64,000 nt of DNA from Rhizobium herbae (GTDB lineage Bacteria > Pseudomonadota > Alphaproteobacteria > Rhizobiales > Rhizobiaceae). Numbering within the stretch: the stretch's first letter is position 1; the number at the start of each line of letters is the position of its first letter. The DNA is taken from positions 18,031 through 82,030 of the forward strand of contig NZ_JAGGJV010000014.1 of the NCBI RefSeq assembly GCF_017873135.1, read 5' to 3'. This document shows positions 25,465 through 35,062 of the stretch, piece by piece. Under the pieces are notes generated by a model that saw only the letters and a list, made by a program, of their open reading frames with translations, did no database searches and was not told where the DNA came from. The translations under genes were made by a program, and so were the position numbers.

Positions 25465-25971
25465 TACTCCGCTCCCCACTTGGACCACTGACAAACTGAG
25501 AAGTGTGATTCGCAGTCGATGAGTACCAGCGCCGGCCCGGCTTGCGGCGGGGTCAAGCAGCGTTCTGCGCGCAATTTTGTCCAGCCGAGAGTGCGGAGAC
25601 CTTGCGCCGATCGGTACGCGGCGCAATGTATGCCCAAGTTCGATTTCATTCTGAGCTTAGCTAGCATGATTGCGGCTTCTCCGAATTTGACGGTGCGGCC
25701 TGATGGCTCCACTTGGGCCGCAGCTCTCCAAGAGTTTTCTGTAGGTTAAATTGAAGAGCAATTTCGAAACTGGGTAAACTCGTAAATTTGGGAGTCAAGG
25801 TGGCCAATCGAATAGGGTTCGAAGCGTCACCCAACGAGACATCACGGGCCGGTAAGCGACGCATGCGCGCTGAAAACGACGGAAAATCTGCAGCATTTAA
25901 AATAATGTTGACGAAGGAACGCTGCTCCGGACCAACAATATACGGTACCGGTGTTGGAATCACTCGAGTGA
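25465..25971. other. Intergenic stretch without a recognised gene
   Basis: About 500 bases between the excisionase-like gene and the XRE regulator. Short open frames exist on both strands but show no motif, no neighbour overlap and no good ribosome-binding site. It likely holds the promoter of the xis-int pair. No repeat or RNA structure was recognised. Confidence 0.5.
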
Positions 25972-26253
25972 CTAGTCGTTACTGGCCTTCAAGCGCACGC
26001 CGATTCCTCCCTGAACCATTTCACCTTCTTCCTCGAACACGATCCCGGCGGCCTCAAACGTGAATCGCACGAGTCTCAAATTGCTCTCACGCATTTCGCC
26101 ACCTCGCTCAAACGCACGGATGGAGACCGCGCTGATGGCGGTACGACTGGCCAACTCGCTTTGTGTCCAATCAAGGAGAGCTCGCGCGGCGCGACATTGA
26201 GCGGGTTTTATCAACGTAACCTTCTTTTTTCGAAAGTTGGGTATTGAAAACAA
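25972..26253 (-). CDS. XRE-type transcription regulator
   Basis: This 93-residue protein has a Cro/CI-type HTH: LIKPAQCRAARALLDWTQSE, LASRTAISAVSIRAFERGG, then a short LRLVRFTFEAAGIVFEEEGE tail with the FEAAGI.F motif typical of small XRE regulators in Rhizobiales islands. It is divergent from the LysR gene. It may control transfer or the integrase, but the target is unknown. Confidence 0.8.
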   Translation of the reverse strand: MFSIPNFRKKKVTLIKPAQCRAARALLDWTQSELASRTAISAVSIRAFERGGEMRESNLRLVRFTFEAAGIVFEEEGEMVQGGIGVRLKASND

Positions 26254-26421
26254 AAGTTTTAAGTGTTAAACAACCTCAACTTACCTTTTGAACGTCTGGT
26301 ACGCAACGATTCGCGCCGCTGCGCGCTGTTTTGCCCGTCAGTTGTCGTCGGCTGCGGCGAATTGCCATTTGAGGCTGGTGTCGCGAACAACGTGCGACGC
26401 AGTTGGTTGTAAGGTGCACAC

Positions 26422-27336
26422 ATGGAATTCCGCCAACTCACCTACTTCGTTGCCGTTGCAGAGGAACTCCATTTCGGCAGGGCGGCGGCTCGGGTGCACA
26501 TTGCCCAGCCAGCATTGTCGACGCAGATCCAAGCGCTAGAGCGTGAATTGGGTGTGCAGCTGTTCGTCCGAACAACGCGGCGCGTTGAGCTGACCGTGGC
26601 GGGCGAGACGTTTTATGATCGATGTGTGCGGATCCTCGGCGACATCGATCTGAGCGCAGAGGTAACCCGCTCGGTTGCTGGCAAAACCGCAACGAAGATC
26701 AGAATTGGCACTATCTACCCGGCCACCATCGGTGTGCTTCCCGCGTTCTTGGCGAAGATCGCCCGAAAATATCCTGATATCCAGTTGCAGATCCAGAGCG
26801 GCTCGACCGGCGACATTATCCGCAATCTCGAGTCCGGCCAGATCAACCTCGGTTTCATCCGGCCTGTGGAGAATATTGGTAGCTTACGCTTCTTCTCGAT
26901 GGCCAGCGACGAATATATGCTGGCGGTCGCGAAGGGCAGCCGGCTTGCCGGACTTGAGGTGATCGGCATTGAGGACCTCCGCGATCAGAAGATTATCTCT
27001 TTCTCGCGCCAGAACCTCTCCTACACCGAACGGTACTTTGCCGAGATGTTCGCCGAGCATGATCTGGTGCGCAACATCGCCTACACCTGCGACGACACGT
27101 TTGCGCTGATATCGCTTGTCTCGGCCGGACTTGGCATCGGCTTTGCGCCGCAATGGACAAGAGATTTTCCCAACCGCAATTTCGAGCTTCGCAAAGTGAG
27201 GGGCGTAGATTTCAGGATCGGTATGGGGGTTGCTTGGAGCATGGAGGATCCAACGGCATCGCGTGACGATATCATCGATATTGCCCGTTCACTGGTTAGG
27301 CCGCAAAGACAGCCTACGGCAGAAACCTCGCGCTAA
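26422..27336 (+). CDS. LysR-family transcription regulator
   Basis: The 304-residue protein has the LysR winged HTH at the N-terminus (MEFRQLTYFVAVAEELHFG, AAARVHIAQPALSTQIQALE, ELGVQLFVRTTRRVELT) and a periplasmic-binding-like effector domain from about residue 90 (KIRIGTIYPATIGVLPAFLA ... GLGIGFAPQWTRDF). These proteins switch on neighbouring metabolic genes when a small ligand binds. No obvious metabolic target is adjacent; the divergent gene is an XRE regulator 168 bases away. Cargo of the element seems likely. Confidence 0.9.
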   Translation: MEFRQLTYFVAVAEELHFGRAAARVHIAQPALSTQIQALERELGVQLFVRTTRRVELTVAGETFYDRCVRILGDIDLSAEVTRSVAGKTATKIRIGTIYPATIGVLPAFLAKIARKYPDIQLQIQSGSTGDIIRNLESGQINLGFIRPVENIGSLRFFSMASDEYMLAVAKGSRLAGLEVIGIEDLRDQKIISFSRQNLSYTERYFAEMFAEHDLVRNIAYTCDDTFALISLVSAGLGIGFAPQWTRDFPNRNFELRKVRGVDFRIGMGVAWSMEDPTASRDDIIDIARSLVRPQRQPTAETSR

Positions 27337-27358
27337 TCGCTTCTAGCCATGCAGCGTC

Positions 27359-27706
27359 TCAGTGCCGTGTAGGGATGGCGATGGGCAAAAGCTTGGTTGC
27401 CTGGTCGACGACCTCTCGCAATGTTCTCCATCCGGGCAGATTTCGTTCACTGATACGTTCCTCGACCGCTTTCAGCATCCATCCGGCGCTGGCAACGTCT
27501 CCTGCGGCCTTGTAGTGATCAAAGCGTTTGACGCAGGCCTTGATGCGGGAACGGGCGTCGCCATTGTCCAGCGGTATCGTTGCGACTAGCAACTCGGCCT
27601 CCTGATAGGCCAGCGCGATACGCCGCCTTTTCTCCGCATCGCTGTCGATGATGACGCTGAGGGTGAAGACCAGAGTTTTCGAGAGAAGTTCGGTTTCGTC
27701 GTTCAT
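27359..27706 (-). CDS. Hypothetical protein downstream of traG
   Basis: From the ATG at 27,706 this protein has 115 residues, is helical and has no clear motif (MNDETELLSKTLVFTLSVII). The segment ELLVATIPLDNGDARSRIKA is followed by KRFDHYKAAGDVASAGWMLKAV. The start overlaps the traG stop by 4 bases. Genes of this sort are often found after traG in Rhizobiales and Sphingomonadales mobile elements; their role is unknown to me. Confidence 0.6.
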   Translation of the reverse strand: MNDETELLSKTLVFTLSVIIDSDAEKRRRIALAYQEAELLVATIPLDNGDARSRIKACVKRFDHYKAAGDVASAGWMLKAVEERISERNLPGWRTLREVVDQATKLLPIAIPTRH

Positions 27707-29277
27707 ACTGGATCGAAGGCTCCTTTGAACTCTGGGTCGGCATAATATCGGAGTTTGCGGACCCACGCCGGCCGCTGCCCTTGCCTGAGCAGGATCATCT
27801 TATCTTCCGGTAGCCGCATGATTTCGTCGGCATTGATGAGATCACGGGCCGAGATATGTTCGGAGGAAGAACTTTTACCATCGCTCCATGATCTCGTCAC
27901 GAACTGCGCATCCGTCTTGCCGATCGAGCGGGTAATCAGTTCGGCGGTTTCGACGTCGTTGACTCCAAAAACCTGACGCACGGCGGCATTCGACAGGAAC
28001 GTGCCGGCGCGCTTCCCATAGGTGGCACGCAGCTGGTGGATATCCTGGAGGACGGGCCAGAGCTGGACGCCGTAACCGGCCATGAGGCCCATGGCGCGTT
28101 CGACTGGGACCAGGTGGCCGAGAGCAGCGAACTCGTCCAGCAGGTAGAGGACCGGCTGGGCCGGGACACCTGGATCCCGCGCCATATCGGTAAGGCTCTG
28201 GGTGATCAGCAGCCGCAGCCATCTGGAATAGGTGGACAGCCGATCGGGCGGCAGGACCAGAAACACGGTGACGTTGTTGCGCTTGAGATCGGCGAAGCGG
28301 AAATTCGATCGGCCAACTACCGCAGTCATGCGCGGACTGTCGAGGAAATGGGTGTGACGCTGTGCAGCCGACAGAACGCCGGCCGCTTCCCGATCGGATT
28401 TGCCAAGGTGCCGATTGGCGGCGCGCGCGATCAGACAATTCGCCTCGTCCATGCCTTGCATTTGCGCAATCAGACCGAGGAAACGCTCCGGAGCAAACGT
28501 GAGATATTCGCGAAGCGTAGCGAGCGTTCGCCGACCCGTAGATTCCGCCACCGCGATCTTGAGGATCAGGCCGGCAATGAGCGCCTTGGCCTCCTCATTC
28601 CAGTGCGCATCGCCACTCATGCCCGGCTCGTCGAACACGAGAGCATCGGCCAGCGTGTTAGCATCTTCCGCGACATCGAGACCGTCCGGATCGAGCATGT
28701 CGAGCGGATTGAAGGCAGCGGAGCTTTTGCCCGTGACGCCGAACGGATCGAGGATGTGAACTGGGCCGAATTGCTCGCGTGCGCGGCCCGCGACCTTGGC
28801 ATTCTCGCCCTTGGGATCGATGCAGATCACCGAGCGTTCGGCGCTCAGCAGATTGGGGATGATGGTGCCAACACCTTTGCCCGTTCGCGTCGGTGCTATG
28901 GTCAGCAGATGGGCCGGTCCGTCATAACGCAGCAGCATGTTTGTTGTCGGATCGCGACCGATCAGCAGACCATCAACTGTTGCGGCGAGTTTTTGTAGTT
29001 CCTTGCCGGTTGCCCAGCGAGCGGAGCCGAAGACAGAGGAAATCGGCACATCCGTGATGAAGGCTGAGACACAACCGACAGAACCGAACACGAGCGGCAA
29101 ATATTTGGCGACGGCTTGGATGACGTCGCTGATCTGTCCGGGTTCAAACCCGCCGATCAGATGGATCAGAAAACTTGCGAGCAGCAGCAGCGCCGAACAC
29201 AATATGCCGACAACAGTGCATACGACGGCGAGGACCGGAGCCGTAACAATCGACTTCAGCAAACGCGAAAACCTCAT
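27703..29277 (-). CDS. traG: Type IV coupling protein TraG (VirD4 family)
   Basis: The 524-residue protein links the relaxosome to the secretion channel and pumps DNA using ATP. Two or three membrane segments occupy the first 75 residues (VLAVVCTVVGILCSALLLLA; YLPLVFGSVGCVSAFI). Then come the Walker A TIAPTRTGKGVGTIIPNLL near residue 130 and the Walker B PVLYLLDEFAALGHL near residue 375. The length is a little short against Ti-plasmid TraG (about 650), mainly at the C-terminus. It is coupled to the TraD-like gene and divergent from traA, the Ti-plasmid layout. No trb pilus genes are visible in the window. Confidence 0.92.
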   Translation of the reverse strand: MRFSRLLKSIVTAPVLAVVCTVVGILCSALLLLASFLIHLIGGFEPGQISDVIQAVAKYLPLVFGSVGCVSAFITDVPISSVFGSARWATGKELQKLAATVDGLLIGRDPTTNMLLRYDGPAHLLTIAPTRTGKGVGTIIPNLLSAERSVICIDPKGENAKVAGRAREQFGPVHILDPFGVTGKSSAAFNPLDMLDPDGLDVAEDANTLADALVFDEPGMSGDAHWNEEAKALIAGLILKIAVAESTGRRTLATLREYLTFAPERFLGLIAQMQGMDEANCLIARAANRHLGKSDREAAGVLSAAQRHTHFLDSPRMTAVVGRSNFRFADLKRNNVTVFLVLPPDRLSTYSRWLRLLITQSLTDMARDPGVPAQPVLYLLDEFAALGHLVPVERAMGLMAGYGVQLWPVLQDIHQLRATYGKRAGTFLSNAAVRQVFGVNDVETAELITRSIGKTDAQFVTRSWSDGKSSSSEHISARDLINADEIMRLPEDKMILLRQGQRPAWVRKLRYYADPEFKGAFDPV

Positions 29278-29582
29278 TCCGGATTTCCGTAGCTAGACCC
29301 TTCGGCCGATGACGCCGGCTGCAGAATATCGCCGAACAGGTCCTTGTCGCCATCACGGGTGAGGAAGCCGGGCAGCTCCTTGCGCAGCCAGTCGCCGAGG
29401 CGCCGGCTGAAGTCTGCATCGTTGGAATTCTCGAGCCGATATAGAACCAGCGCTCCGAGCAGAACCTTGCGCCTGGTGTCCCGGGCGCGCTCCTGTTTGC
29501 CGAGACGAGCGACAAGGGTCTTCTTTCGCTCTTCCAGTTCAACAATGCGTTGTCCGATCGTCTTGCGGGCCATCGATATCAT
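29274..29582 (-). CDS. TraD-like conjugal transfer accessory protein
   Basis: A 102-residue basic protein with a coiled-coil N-terminus (MARKTIGQRIVELEERKKTLVARL split by Lys/Arg) and the segment RDTRRKVLLGALVLYRLEN typical of small Tra/Mob accessory proteins that sit between traG and the oriT in Ti-type transfer regions. It overlaps traG by 4 bases. Translation may start at the ATG at 29,582 or 29,573. It probably helps the relaxase at oriT. Confidence 0.7.
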   Translation of the reverse strand: MISMARKTIGQRIVELEERKKTLVARLGKQERARDTRRKVLLGALVLYRLENSNDADFSRRLGDWLRKELPGFLTRDGDKDLFGDILQPASSAEGSSYGNPE

Positions 29583-29727
29583 CCCGATGAGGCATATGTG
29601 GAACCTGCGACGCTTGTGCAGCCGCCCATGCGCGCAAAAGCAGCACGTCAGAAATGTTTGCGCCCGGGCCTCATTTTGCTATCTCCCAGTGCGTTGAAGC
29701 GATCGGACCAGAGCGCAAGCGCCATTT

Positions 29728-29826
29728 CTACTCGCAAATTTGGGAGTAGCGCAGCGTCAACACCGGCGTATGAGTGAGCAAAGCGAAGGAATGACAAGGG
29801 CGCACTTACGAGTTGCTGCGCAACTC
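29728..29826 (+). other. oriT: Origin of transfer (oriT) with RSF1010/Ti-type nick site
   Basis: The sequence AAGGGCGCACTTA at 29,796-29,808 is the nick core known from the RSF1010 and Ti-plasmid oriT group. It is followed at once by a perfect 7-bp inverted repeat (GAGTTGC at 29,810-29,816 with GCAACTC at 29,820-29,826). A further CTACTC/GAGTAG repeat lies upstream near 29,728-29,750. The site is between the divergent traD-like and traA genes, exactly where the relaxase is expected to act. Confidence 0.85.
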
Positions 29827-29864
29827 AAGTTCGAAATGCGCCGTAACGGCCGGAGCCCCGTGTT

Positions 29865-32800
29865 TTGGCGATCTACCATTGCAGCATGAAGCCGATAGCC
29901 CGCAGCGGCGGCCGTAGCGCCGTGGCGGCTGCCGCCTATCGAACTGCAACGATAATGCTGAATGAGCGCGACGGCCTGGCGCACGACTTCGCTCGGAAGA
30001 AGGGAGTTGAGCATGCAGAGATCGTGCTTCCCGTCGGTGTGGAGGCGGATTGGGCTCTTGATCGGTCTCGCCTGTGGAATGCGGTCGAGCATGCGGAGAA
30101 ACGCAAGGACGCGCGGGTAGCGCGGGAATTCGAGATCGCACTCCCGCATGAGCTGACTTCAGAGCAGCGGCTGGAACTAACACGTGACTTCGCCCGCGAC
30201 CTCGCAAACCGGTATGGCGGTGCGGTGGACTTCGCCATTCACCAGCCACACACTGAGGGTGATGTCCGCAACTTCCATGCCCATGTGCTGATGACGACGC
30301 GGACAGTTTTGCCTGATGGGCTTGGCGAGAAGACGCTGATCGAGCGGGAGAACAAGTGGCTGCTGAACCATGATCAGCCGACCTCGCATATGCAGCTTCG
30401 CGATATCCGCCAGTCTTGGGAGAGCCATGCAAACCGTCATCTGGTGCGGGCCGGCCTTGATGTCCGCATCGATCATCGCTCGCACCAGGAGCGCGGGCTG
30501 GAGGTGGAGCCGACCGAGCATATGGGTGTCTTTGCCTCGCAGATGGATCGGCGCGGGCTGGATGTGTCAAGGACCCGGATCGACGAGAAGGCAGCACGCC
30601 GTAACGCGGAACTGATCCGGGAAAAGCCGGAGCAGGTGCTGTCGATCCTGACGGACGAGAAGAGCGTGTTCGACCGGCATGATGTGGCGCGGGCGCTGCA
30701 TCGTTACATCGACGATAGCCAGGGTTTCCAGAATGCCTTTGCGGCCGTCATGGCATCGTCGGCATTGGTTGAATTGCGGCCGGGGCAGAATGGCGAGCTT
30801 GCGCGATACTCGACCTACGAGATGCTGGAGATCGAGCACGCCATGGCCGCGAGTGCTGAGCGACTGGTACAGTCCTCCAGCCATGGCGTTAATCGACATC
30901 ATGTCGATCAGGCACTGAGCTTACAGGACAAGGCTATCAGGACAAGAACCGCGGCTTCACTGTCTGCAAAAGCCGAACGCGGCGAAATGCTGCTCGTGGA
31001 TCGGGAGCGATTAATCGAGCGTTCCGGTTTGAGTGAGGAGCAGCGCGTGGCAGTCCAGCACGTCACCGGGTCGGCGCAGGTGGCAGCGGTGATCGGCTTT
31101 GCCGGCGCTGGCAAATCGACCATGCTTGCCGCCGCGCGCGATGCCTGGGAGCGACAGGGGTATCGGGTTCAGGGTGCGGCGTTGGCTGGCAAGGCTGCTG
31201 AGGGATTGGAGGAATCCTCTGATATCGCCTCGCGCACCTTGGCATCGTGGGAGTATGGCTGGCAGTCGGGGCGGGGACGGCTCGGCAAGGGCGATGTTCT
31301 CGTTATCGACGAAGCCGGCATGGTTGGAAGCCGGCAGTTGGCGCGGTTCGTGATGGAGGCCGAAGCGCGTGGCGCTAAGCTGGTTCTGGTCGGCGATCAC
31401 GAGCAGCTTCAGGCGATCGGGGCGGGCTCCCCGTTCCGGGCGATTGCCGAGCGTGTTGGTGCGGTCGAGCTTTCCGAAATCCGCCGGCAGAGCGAGGGCT
31501 GGCAGCGAGAGGCGTCGATTGCGTTTGCCACCCATCGCACCGGCGAGGCGCTGGCTAGCTACGCCGATCGCGGGGCTGTGAACTTCTCTAAGAATAGGGA
31601 TGAGGCGCGGGCCGTTTTGGTCCGCGACTATCTCTCCGATCTGGACGAGCGACGAAGCGGATCGCGGATTGCGTTGGCGCATCGCCGAGTCGATGTCAGG
31701 GCGATCAATGCGGATATACGTGCTTCGCTTCAGGAGCAAGGCCGGCTGGCACGAGGGGAGCAAGAGCAGGACCCGCATGGCCGTGAAGTCGTCTATCAGA
31801 CCAATGACGGCAAGCGGTCGTTCGCGCCAGGCGACCGGATCGTGTTGCTGGAAAACAATCGCGACCTTGGCGTAAAGAACGGCATGCTGGGAACCGTTGA
31901 GGCCGTCGAACTGGGCGCACTACAAATACGTCTCGACGGCGCAGGACAGAACAATGCCCGTGCCGTATCCATACCCGTGAAGAGTTACCAAGCCTTTGAT
32001 CACGGCTATGCGACGACGATCCACAAATCCCAAGGGGCGACGGTTGATTGCGCCTTCGTCATGGCGTCGGGCACCATGGATCGGCATCTGACCTATGTGG
32101 CGATGACGCGTCATCGCGACAGCGTGAAGCTCTATGCCGGCCGCGACGAGCTGAAGGACATGAAGGCGCTCAGCGCCAGCATGGGCCGATCGGGGGCGAA
32201 GGAAACGACGCTGGATTACACCCATGCCTTTGCCGAGCGGCGAGGGCTTGCGGAGGAGTTTGGCGTTCGCAGCGAGATTGCCGTCAGCCTTTCGGCTGGT
32301 CGGGCTGAGGATGGGCCTGCGGCTCACGACAGCGCTATGGATGAGCGCGTTCGCTCGCAGGCCGTTCGTCAGCCATCAGCCACAGCCGAGGCGCAGCGGA
32401 GTGGGCATGGTGTCGAGATGCCGGGCGAAAAGGTCGAGCCGCTTGTGCCGGCGCTGACGAAACATTCCCGCAGCGTCGAGGAGATAGCTCGCGAAAAGGC
32501 ACGGCCGGACTTTGAGAGGGCCATGGAGGCGGTGCGTTCCGTTGGTCGCAATGTCTATGCCGATCTGGATGGTGTCGCGGCCAAGCTCAGCGTTGCCATC
32601 GTGGACAAGGGTATGGACGGACAGGCGCTGGCGAAATCGGTTGCGGAGCGACCAGAGCAGCTCGGGGAGTTGCGCGGCAAGTCTGGGCTTCTGGGTGAGA
32701 ACAAGGAGCGCCGCGCCGCGCGTCATTACGCCAACGCACTCAGCAATTACGTTGCATCAGCCGGCCGAACCTGGGAGCGGCGGCTTGAAGCAGAGCGTCA

Positions 32801-33182
32801 GTCGGAAACCTGGAACCGTGAGAAGCGGGATGTGGTCGAGGTGCCGGGGCTGACGCAGCGCAGCGAAGCCATTTTGAAACAGCTCGACGGGCTGTCCCAT
32901 GCGGAGAAGCCGAAGCTCCTCGAGCAGCTATCGGGCACGCCGGAAGGAAAACAGGCGCTTGAGGAGGCGAGACAAGTCGTCCAGGCGCTGGAGCAGCGGT
33001 TTGGTAGCGCCGATCCGCGTGATCTGAAGACCGATAACCTGCGGCTGGGGCCGGAAGTCTCCGCCAAGCTCGATCGGATCAAGCATGTCGCCTGCCTAAC
33101 AGATCGCGCGCAGCGGGCCGAGTTGTCGCGTCAATACGAGCTGAAGCGGAGCCTCAACAAGGGGCTGGGATTGGGGATGTGA
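29865..33182 (+). CDS. traA: TraA relaxase-helicase (MOBQ, Ti-type)
   Basis: The 1105-residue protein nicks oriT and unwinds the strand for transfer. The relaxase domain (residues 1-220) starts MAIYHCSMKPIARSGGRSAV, and has the metal-binding His pair in NFHAHVLMTTR near residue 140. A RecD-like helicase follows: Walker A VIGFAGAGKSTMLAAARD near residue 415, Walker B VLVIDEAGMVGSRQ near residue 485, and GYATTIHKSQGATVD near residue 715. The C-terminal 300 residues are helical and charged. Length and order match Ti-plasmid TraA. It is read away from the oriT. Confidence 0.93.
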   Translation: MAIYHCSMKPIARSGGRSAVAAAAYRTATIMLNERDGLAHDFARKKGVEHAEIVLPVGVEADWALDRSRLWNAVEHAEKRKDARVAREFEIALPHELTSEQRLELTRDFARDLANRYGGAVDFAIHQPHTEGDVRNFHAHVLMTTRTVLPDGLGEKTLIERENKWLLNHDQPTSHMQLRDIRQSWESHANRHLVRAGLDVRIDHRSHQERGLEVEPTEHMGVFASQMDRRGLDVSRTRIDEKAARRNAELIREKPEQVLSILTDEKSVFDRHDVARALHRYIDDSQGFQNAFAAVMASSALVELRPGQNGELARYSTYEMLEIEHAMAASAERLVQSSSHGVNRHHVDQALSLQDKAIRTRTAASLSAKAERGEMLLVDRERLIERSGLSEEQRVAVQHVTGSAQVAAVIGFAGAGKSTMLAAARDAWERQGYRVQGAALAGKAAEGLEESSDIASRTLASWEYGWQSGRGRLGKGDVLVIDEAGMVGSRQLARFVMEAEARGAKLVLVGDHEQLQAIGAGSPFRAIAERVGAVELSEIRRQSEGWQREASIAFATHRTGEALASYADRGAVNFSKNRDEARAVLVRDYLSDLDERRSGSRIALAHRRVDVRAINADIRASLQEQGRLARGEQEQDPHGREVVYQTNDGKRSFAPGDRIVLLENNRDLGVKNGMLGTVEAVELGALQIRLDGAGQNNARAVSIPVKSYQAFDHGYATTIHKSQGATVDCAFVMASGTMDRHLTYVAMTRHRDSVKLYAGRDELKDMKALSASMGRSGAKETTLDYTHAFAERRGLAEEFGVRSEIAVSLSAGRAEDGPAAHDSAMDERVRSQAVRQPSATAEAQRSGHGVEMPGEKVEPLVPALTKHSRSVEEIAREKARPDFERAMEAVRSVGRNVYADLDGVAAKLSVAIVDKGMDGQALAKSVAERPEQLGELRGKSGLLGENKERRAARHYANALSNYVASAGRTWERRLEAERQSETWNREKRDVVEVPGLTQRSEAILKQLDGLSHAEKPKLLEQLSGTPEGKQALEEARQVVQALEQRFGSADPRDLKTDNLRLGPEVSAKLDRIKHVACLTDRAQRAELSRQYELKRSLNKGLGLGM

Positions 33183-33301
33183 CCACGGTTACAATCAAGC
33201 TCAGCCACGCCATCTGTGGGCAGATTTTGGGAAAGGGAGGCGTCCTGAGACGGCCTCCAACGTTTGGTTTGCAATTTTCCGTTTTTGATAAGTTTGACTG
33301 C

Positions 33302-33355
33302 GTAAAGTGGCATTCTTTCAAACCTTGAACTAAGTTTGAAAGTATGCCATTTTAC
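33302..33355. promoter_or_regulatory. Probable AbiEi operator: 21-bp inverted repeat
   Basis: Arms at 33,302-33,322 and 33,335-33,355 are reverse complements with two mismatches; the core is TTTGAAAG.ATGCCA. The spacer is 12 bases and the second arm ends 5 bases before the ATG of the AbiEi gene. AbiEi antitoxins are known to repress their own promoter through long inverted repeats, so this is very likely the operator. Confidence 0.8.
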
Positions 33356-33360
33356 TAAGT

Positions 33361-34161
33361 ATGACTGAGCAGAGAAGCGGAAAATTAAACCAACTCGAAC
33401 GAACCCTGCCGGAGGGCCTTTTGGTTGATGCGGCATGGATGGAGCGGCACGGCTACTCAACGAGTCTGCGCAGCCAGTATGTTTCCGCCGGTTGGCTGGT
33501 TCAGCCGGTACGCGGCACATACAAGCGCCCGCTCGGCGAGCTGGACTGGCAAAAAACTGTCGTTTCGCTGCAGAAGCTAATGGGGCGCAACCTTGCGGTC
33601 GGCGGGCGAACCGCACTCGACCTGCAGGGCTTCACCCACTACCTGTCGGCATCCGGCCCCTCGACGATTCACCTGTACGGGATGGAGTCGCCCCCGGGCT
33701 GGCTTGCGAAGCTTCCCCTGAAAGAAACGTTTCGGTTCCACCGGTCGCAGGTATTGTTCAAGACTCTCGCGGCGGCGGCAGAAGCTCTGCAGACAGGCAC
33801 GCTGCGGGAACTGCCAGGACCGTCCGACTGGCCACTCATAGCTTCGACGCCGGAGCGCGCTCTGCTGGAAATGCTTGATGGGCTGCCCGGCCGCGAGAGC
33901 TTTCACCAGGTCGATATGCTGGTCGAAGGACTGCGGACCTTGAGCCCGCGACGGCTTCAGATGCTTCTCACCGACTGCCGTAGCGTCAAGGTCAAGCGGC
34001 TGTTCTTCTGGTTCGCAGATCGCCATCGGCCAGCATGGCTGAAGCAAATAGACCGTGCCGCCATCAGTCTCGGCACCGGCAAGCGTATGCTCGTCAAGGG
34101 TGGCAAACTCGACCCAACTTACCTCATAACTGTCCCGGAGGACCTCAGTGCCCCTGTCTGA
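33361..34161 (+). CDS. abiEi: AbiEi antitoxin (type IV toxin-antitoxin)
   Basis: The 266-residue protein opens with the winged-helix AbiEi domain: LPEGLLVDAAWMERHGYSTS, then YVSAGWLVQPVRGTYKRPLG and a NLAVGGRTALDLQGFTHYL stretch near residue 78. The C-terminal domain (HLYGMESPPGWLAKLP, PERALLEMLDGL near residue 160) fits the AbiEi_3-type antitoxin. It represses the operon and offsets the toxin without direct binding in known cases. It overlaps the toxin gene by 14 bases. A ribosome-binding site is not obvious, so translation may be leaderless or weak. Confidence 0.88.
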   Translation: MTEQRSGKLNQLERTLPEGLLVDAAWMERHGYSTSLRSQYVSAGWLVQPVRGTYKRPLGELDWQKTVVSLQKLMGRNLAVGGRTALDLQGFTHYLSASGPSTIHLYGMESPPGWLAKLPLKETFRFHRSQVLFKTLAAAAEALQTGTLRELPGPSDWPLIASTPERALLEMLDGLPGRESFHQVDMLVEGLRTLSPRRLQMLLTDCRSVKVKRLFFWFADRHRPAWLKQIDRAAISLGTGKRMLVKGGKLDPTYLITVPEDLSAPV

Positions 34162-35062
34162 ACGTTATCGGCGCCAGGTCGCGCTATTGATCGATGTGCT
34201 CCCGTTCGTCGCCGCCGAGAAGGATTTCGCTCTGAAAGGCGGGACCGCCATCAACCTTTTTGTGCGGGACATGCCGCGTCTGTCGGTCGATATCGACCTG
34301 ACCTACCTGCCGGTGGCGCCACGCCCGGAGTCCCTGGCCGCGATCGATGCTGCCATGAAGCGCATGGCGGTGGAAATGCGAACGGGAATGCGCGGCCTGC
34401 GCGTCACCGAAGTCCCGAATGCCCGCGAGCAGATCGTCACCAAGCTGACCGTTCAGCGGCCCGATGCGCAGATCAAAATCGAGGTCACGCCGGTTCTACG
34501 CGGCTGCGTTTTCGAGCCGGAGATGCGATCAGTGTCGCCGGGTGTGGAAGACGCCTTTGGATTCGCGGAAATGCAGGTTGTTTCGTTTGCCGACCTGTAT
34601 GCGGGCAAGATCATGGCCGCGCTTGACCGCCAGCACCCGCGTGATCTCTTTGACGTTCGTGACTTGCTTGCGAACGAAGGCATCAGCGATGACCTGCGCC
34701 GAGCCTTTGTTGTCTATCTGATAAGCCACGACAGGCCGATCTCTGAGGTGCTTGTGCCGCACCGCAAAGACATCGCCCACGAGTTTGCACAAGGCTTTGA
34801 CGGAATGACCGCCGAGCCTGTTCCCCTCGATGAACTGCTTGCTGCGCGCGAGGAACTGATCGCCGCCATGGCGGGAGGCATGCCGGATGAGCACAAGGAG
34901 TTTCTCCTGGGATTCAAGCGCGGTCAGGCGGACTGGTCGCTTCTCGGCGTTCCGGGAGCGGCCGACCTGCCCGCCGTGCGATGGAAGCAGTTGAACCTAG
35001 GCAAACTTACTGTCGAAGCTCGCGCGCGGTTGATTGATCAACTGGAAGAGCGCTTAAGATGA
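34148..35062 (+). CDS. abiEii: AbiEii nucleotidyltransferase toxin
   Basis: The 304-residue protein is the toxin of the AbiE pair. It has the DUF1814/NTase signature FALKGGTAINLFVRDMPRLS then VDIDLTYLPV (GG and DxD motifs near residues 30-52). The second part has FADLYAGKIMAALDRQHPRD followed by LFDVRDLLANEGI, typical of AbiEii. Such enzymes transfer nucleotides, for known relatives onto tRNA, and stop growth upon phage infection. Start at ATG 34,148 overlaps the antitoxin's end. Confidence 0.9.
   Translation: MPLSERYRRQVALLIDVLPFVAAEKDFALKGGTAINLFVRDMPRLSVDIDLTYLPVAPRPESLAAIDAAMKRMAVEMRTGMRGLRVTEVPNAREQIVTKLTVQRPDAQIKIEVTPVLRGCVFEPEMRSVSPGVEDAFGFAEMQVVSFADLYAGKIMAALDRQHPRDLFDVRDLLANEGISDDLRRAFVVYLISHDRPISEVLVPHRKDIAHEFAQGFDGMTAEPVPLDELLAAREELIAAMAGGMPDEHKEFLLGFKRGQADWSLLGVPGAADLPAVRWKQLNLGKLTVEARARLIDQLEERLR

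Noticed and set aside
25661..25963. 100-residue minus-strand frame upstream of the excisionase-like gene
   Set aside because: Low-complexity Ser/Pro/Leu composition and no operon spacing; more likely promoter region.
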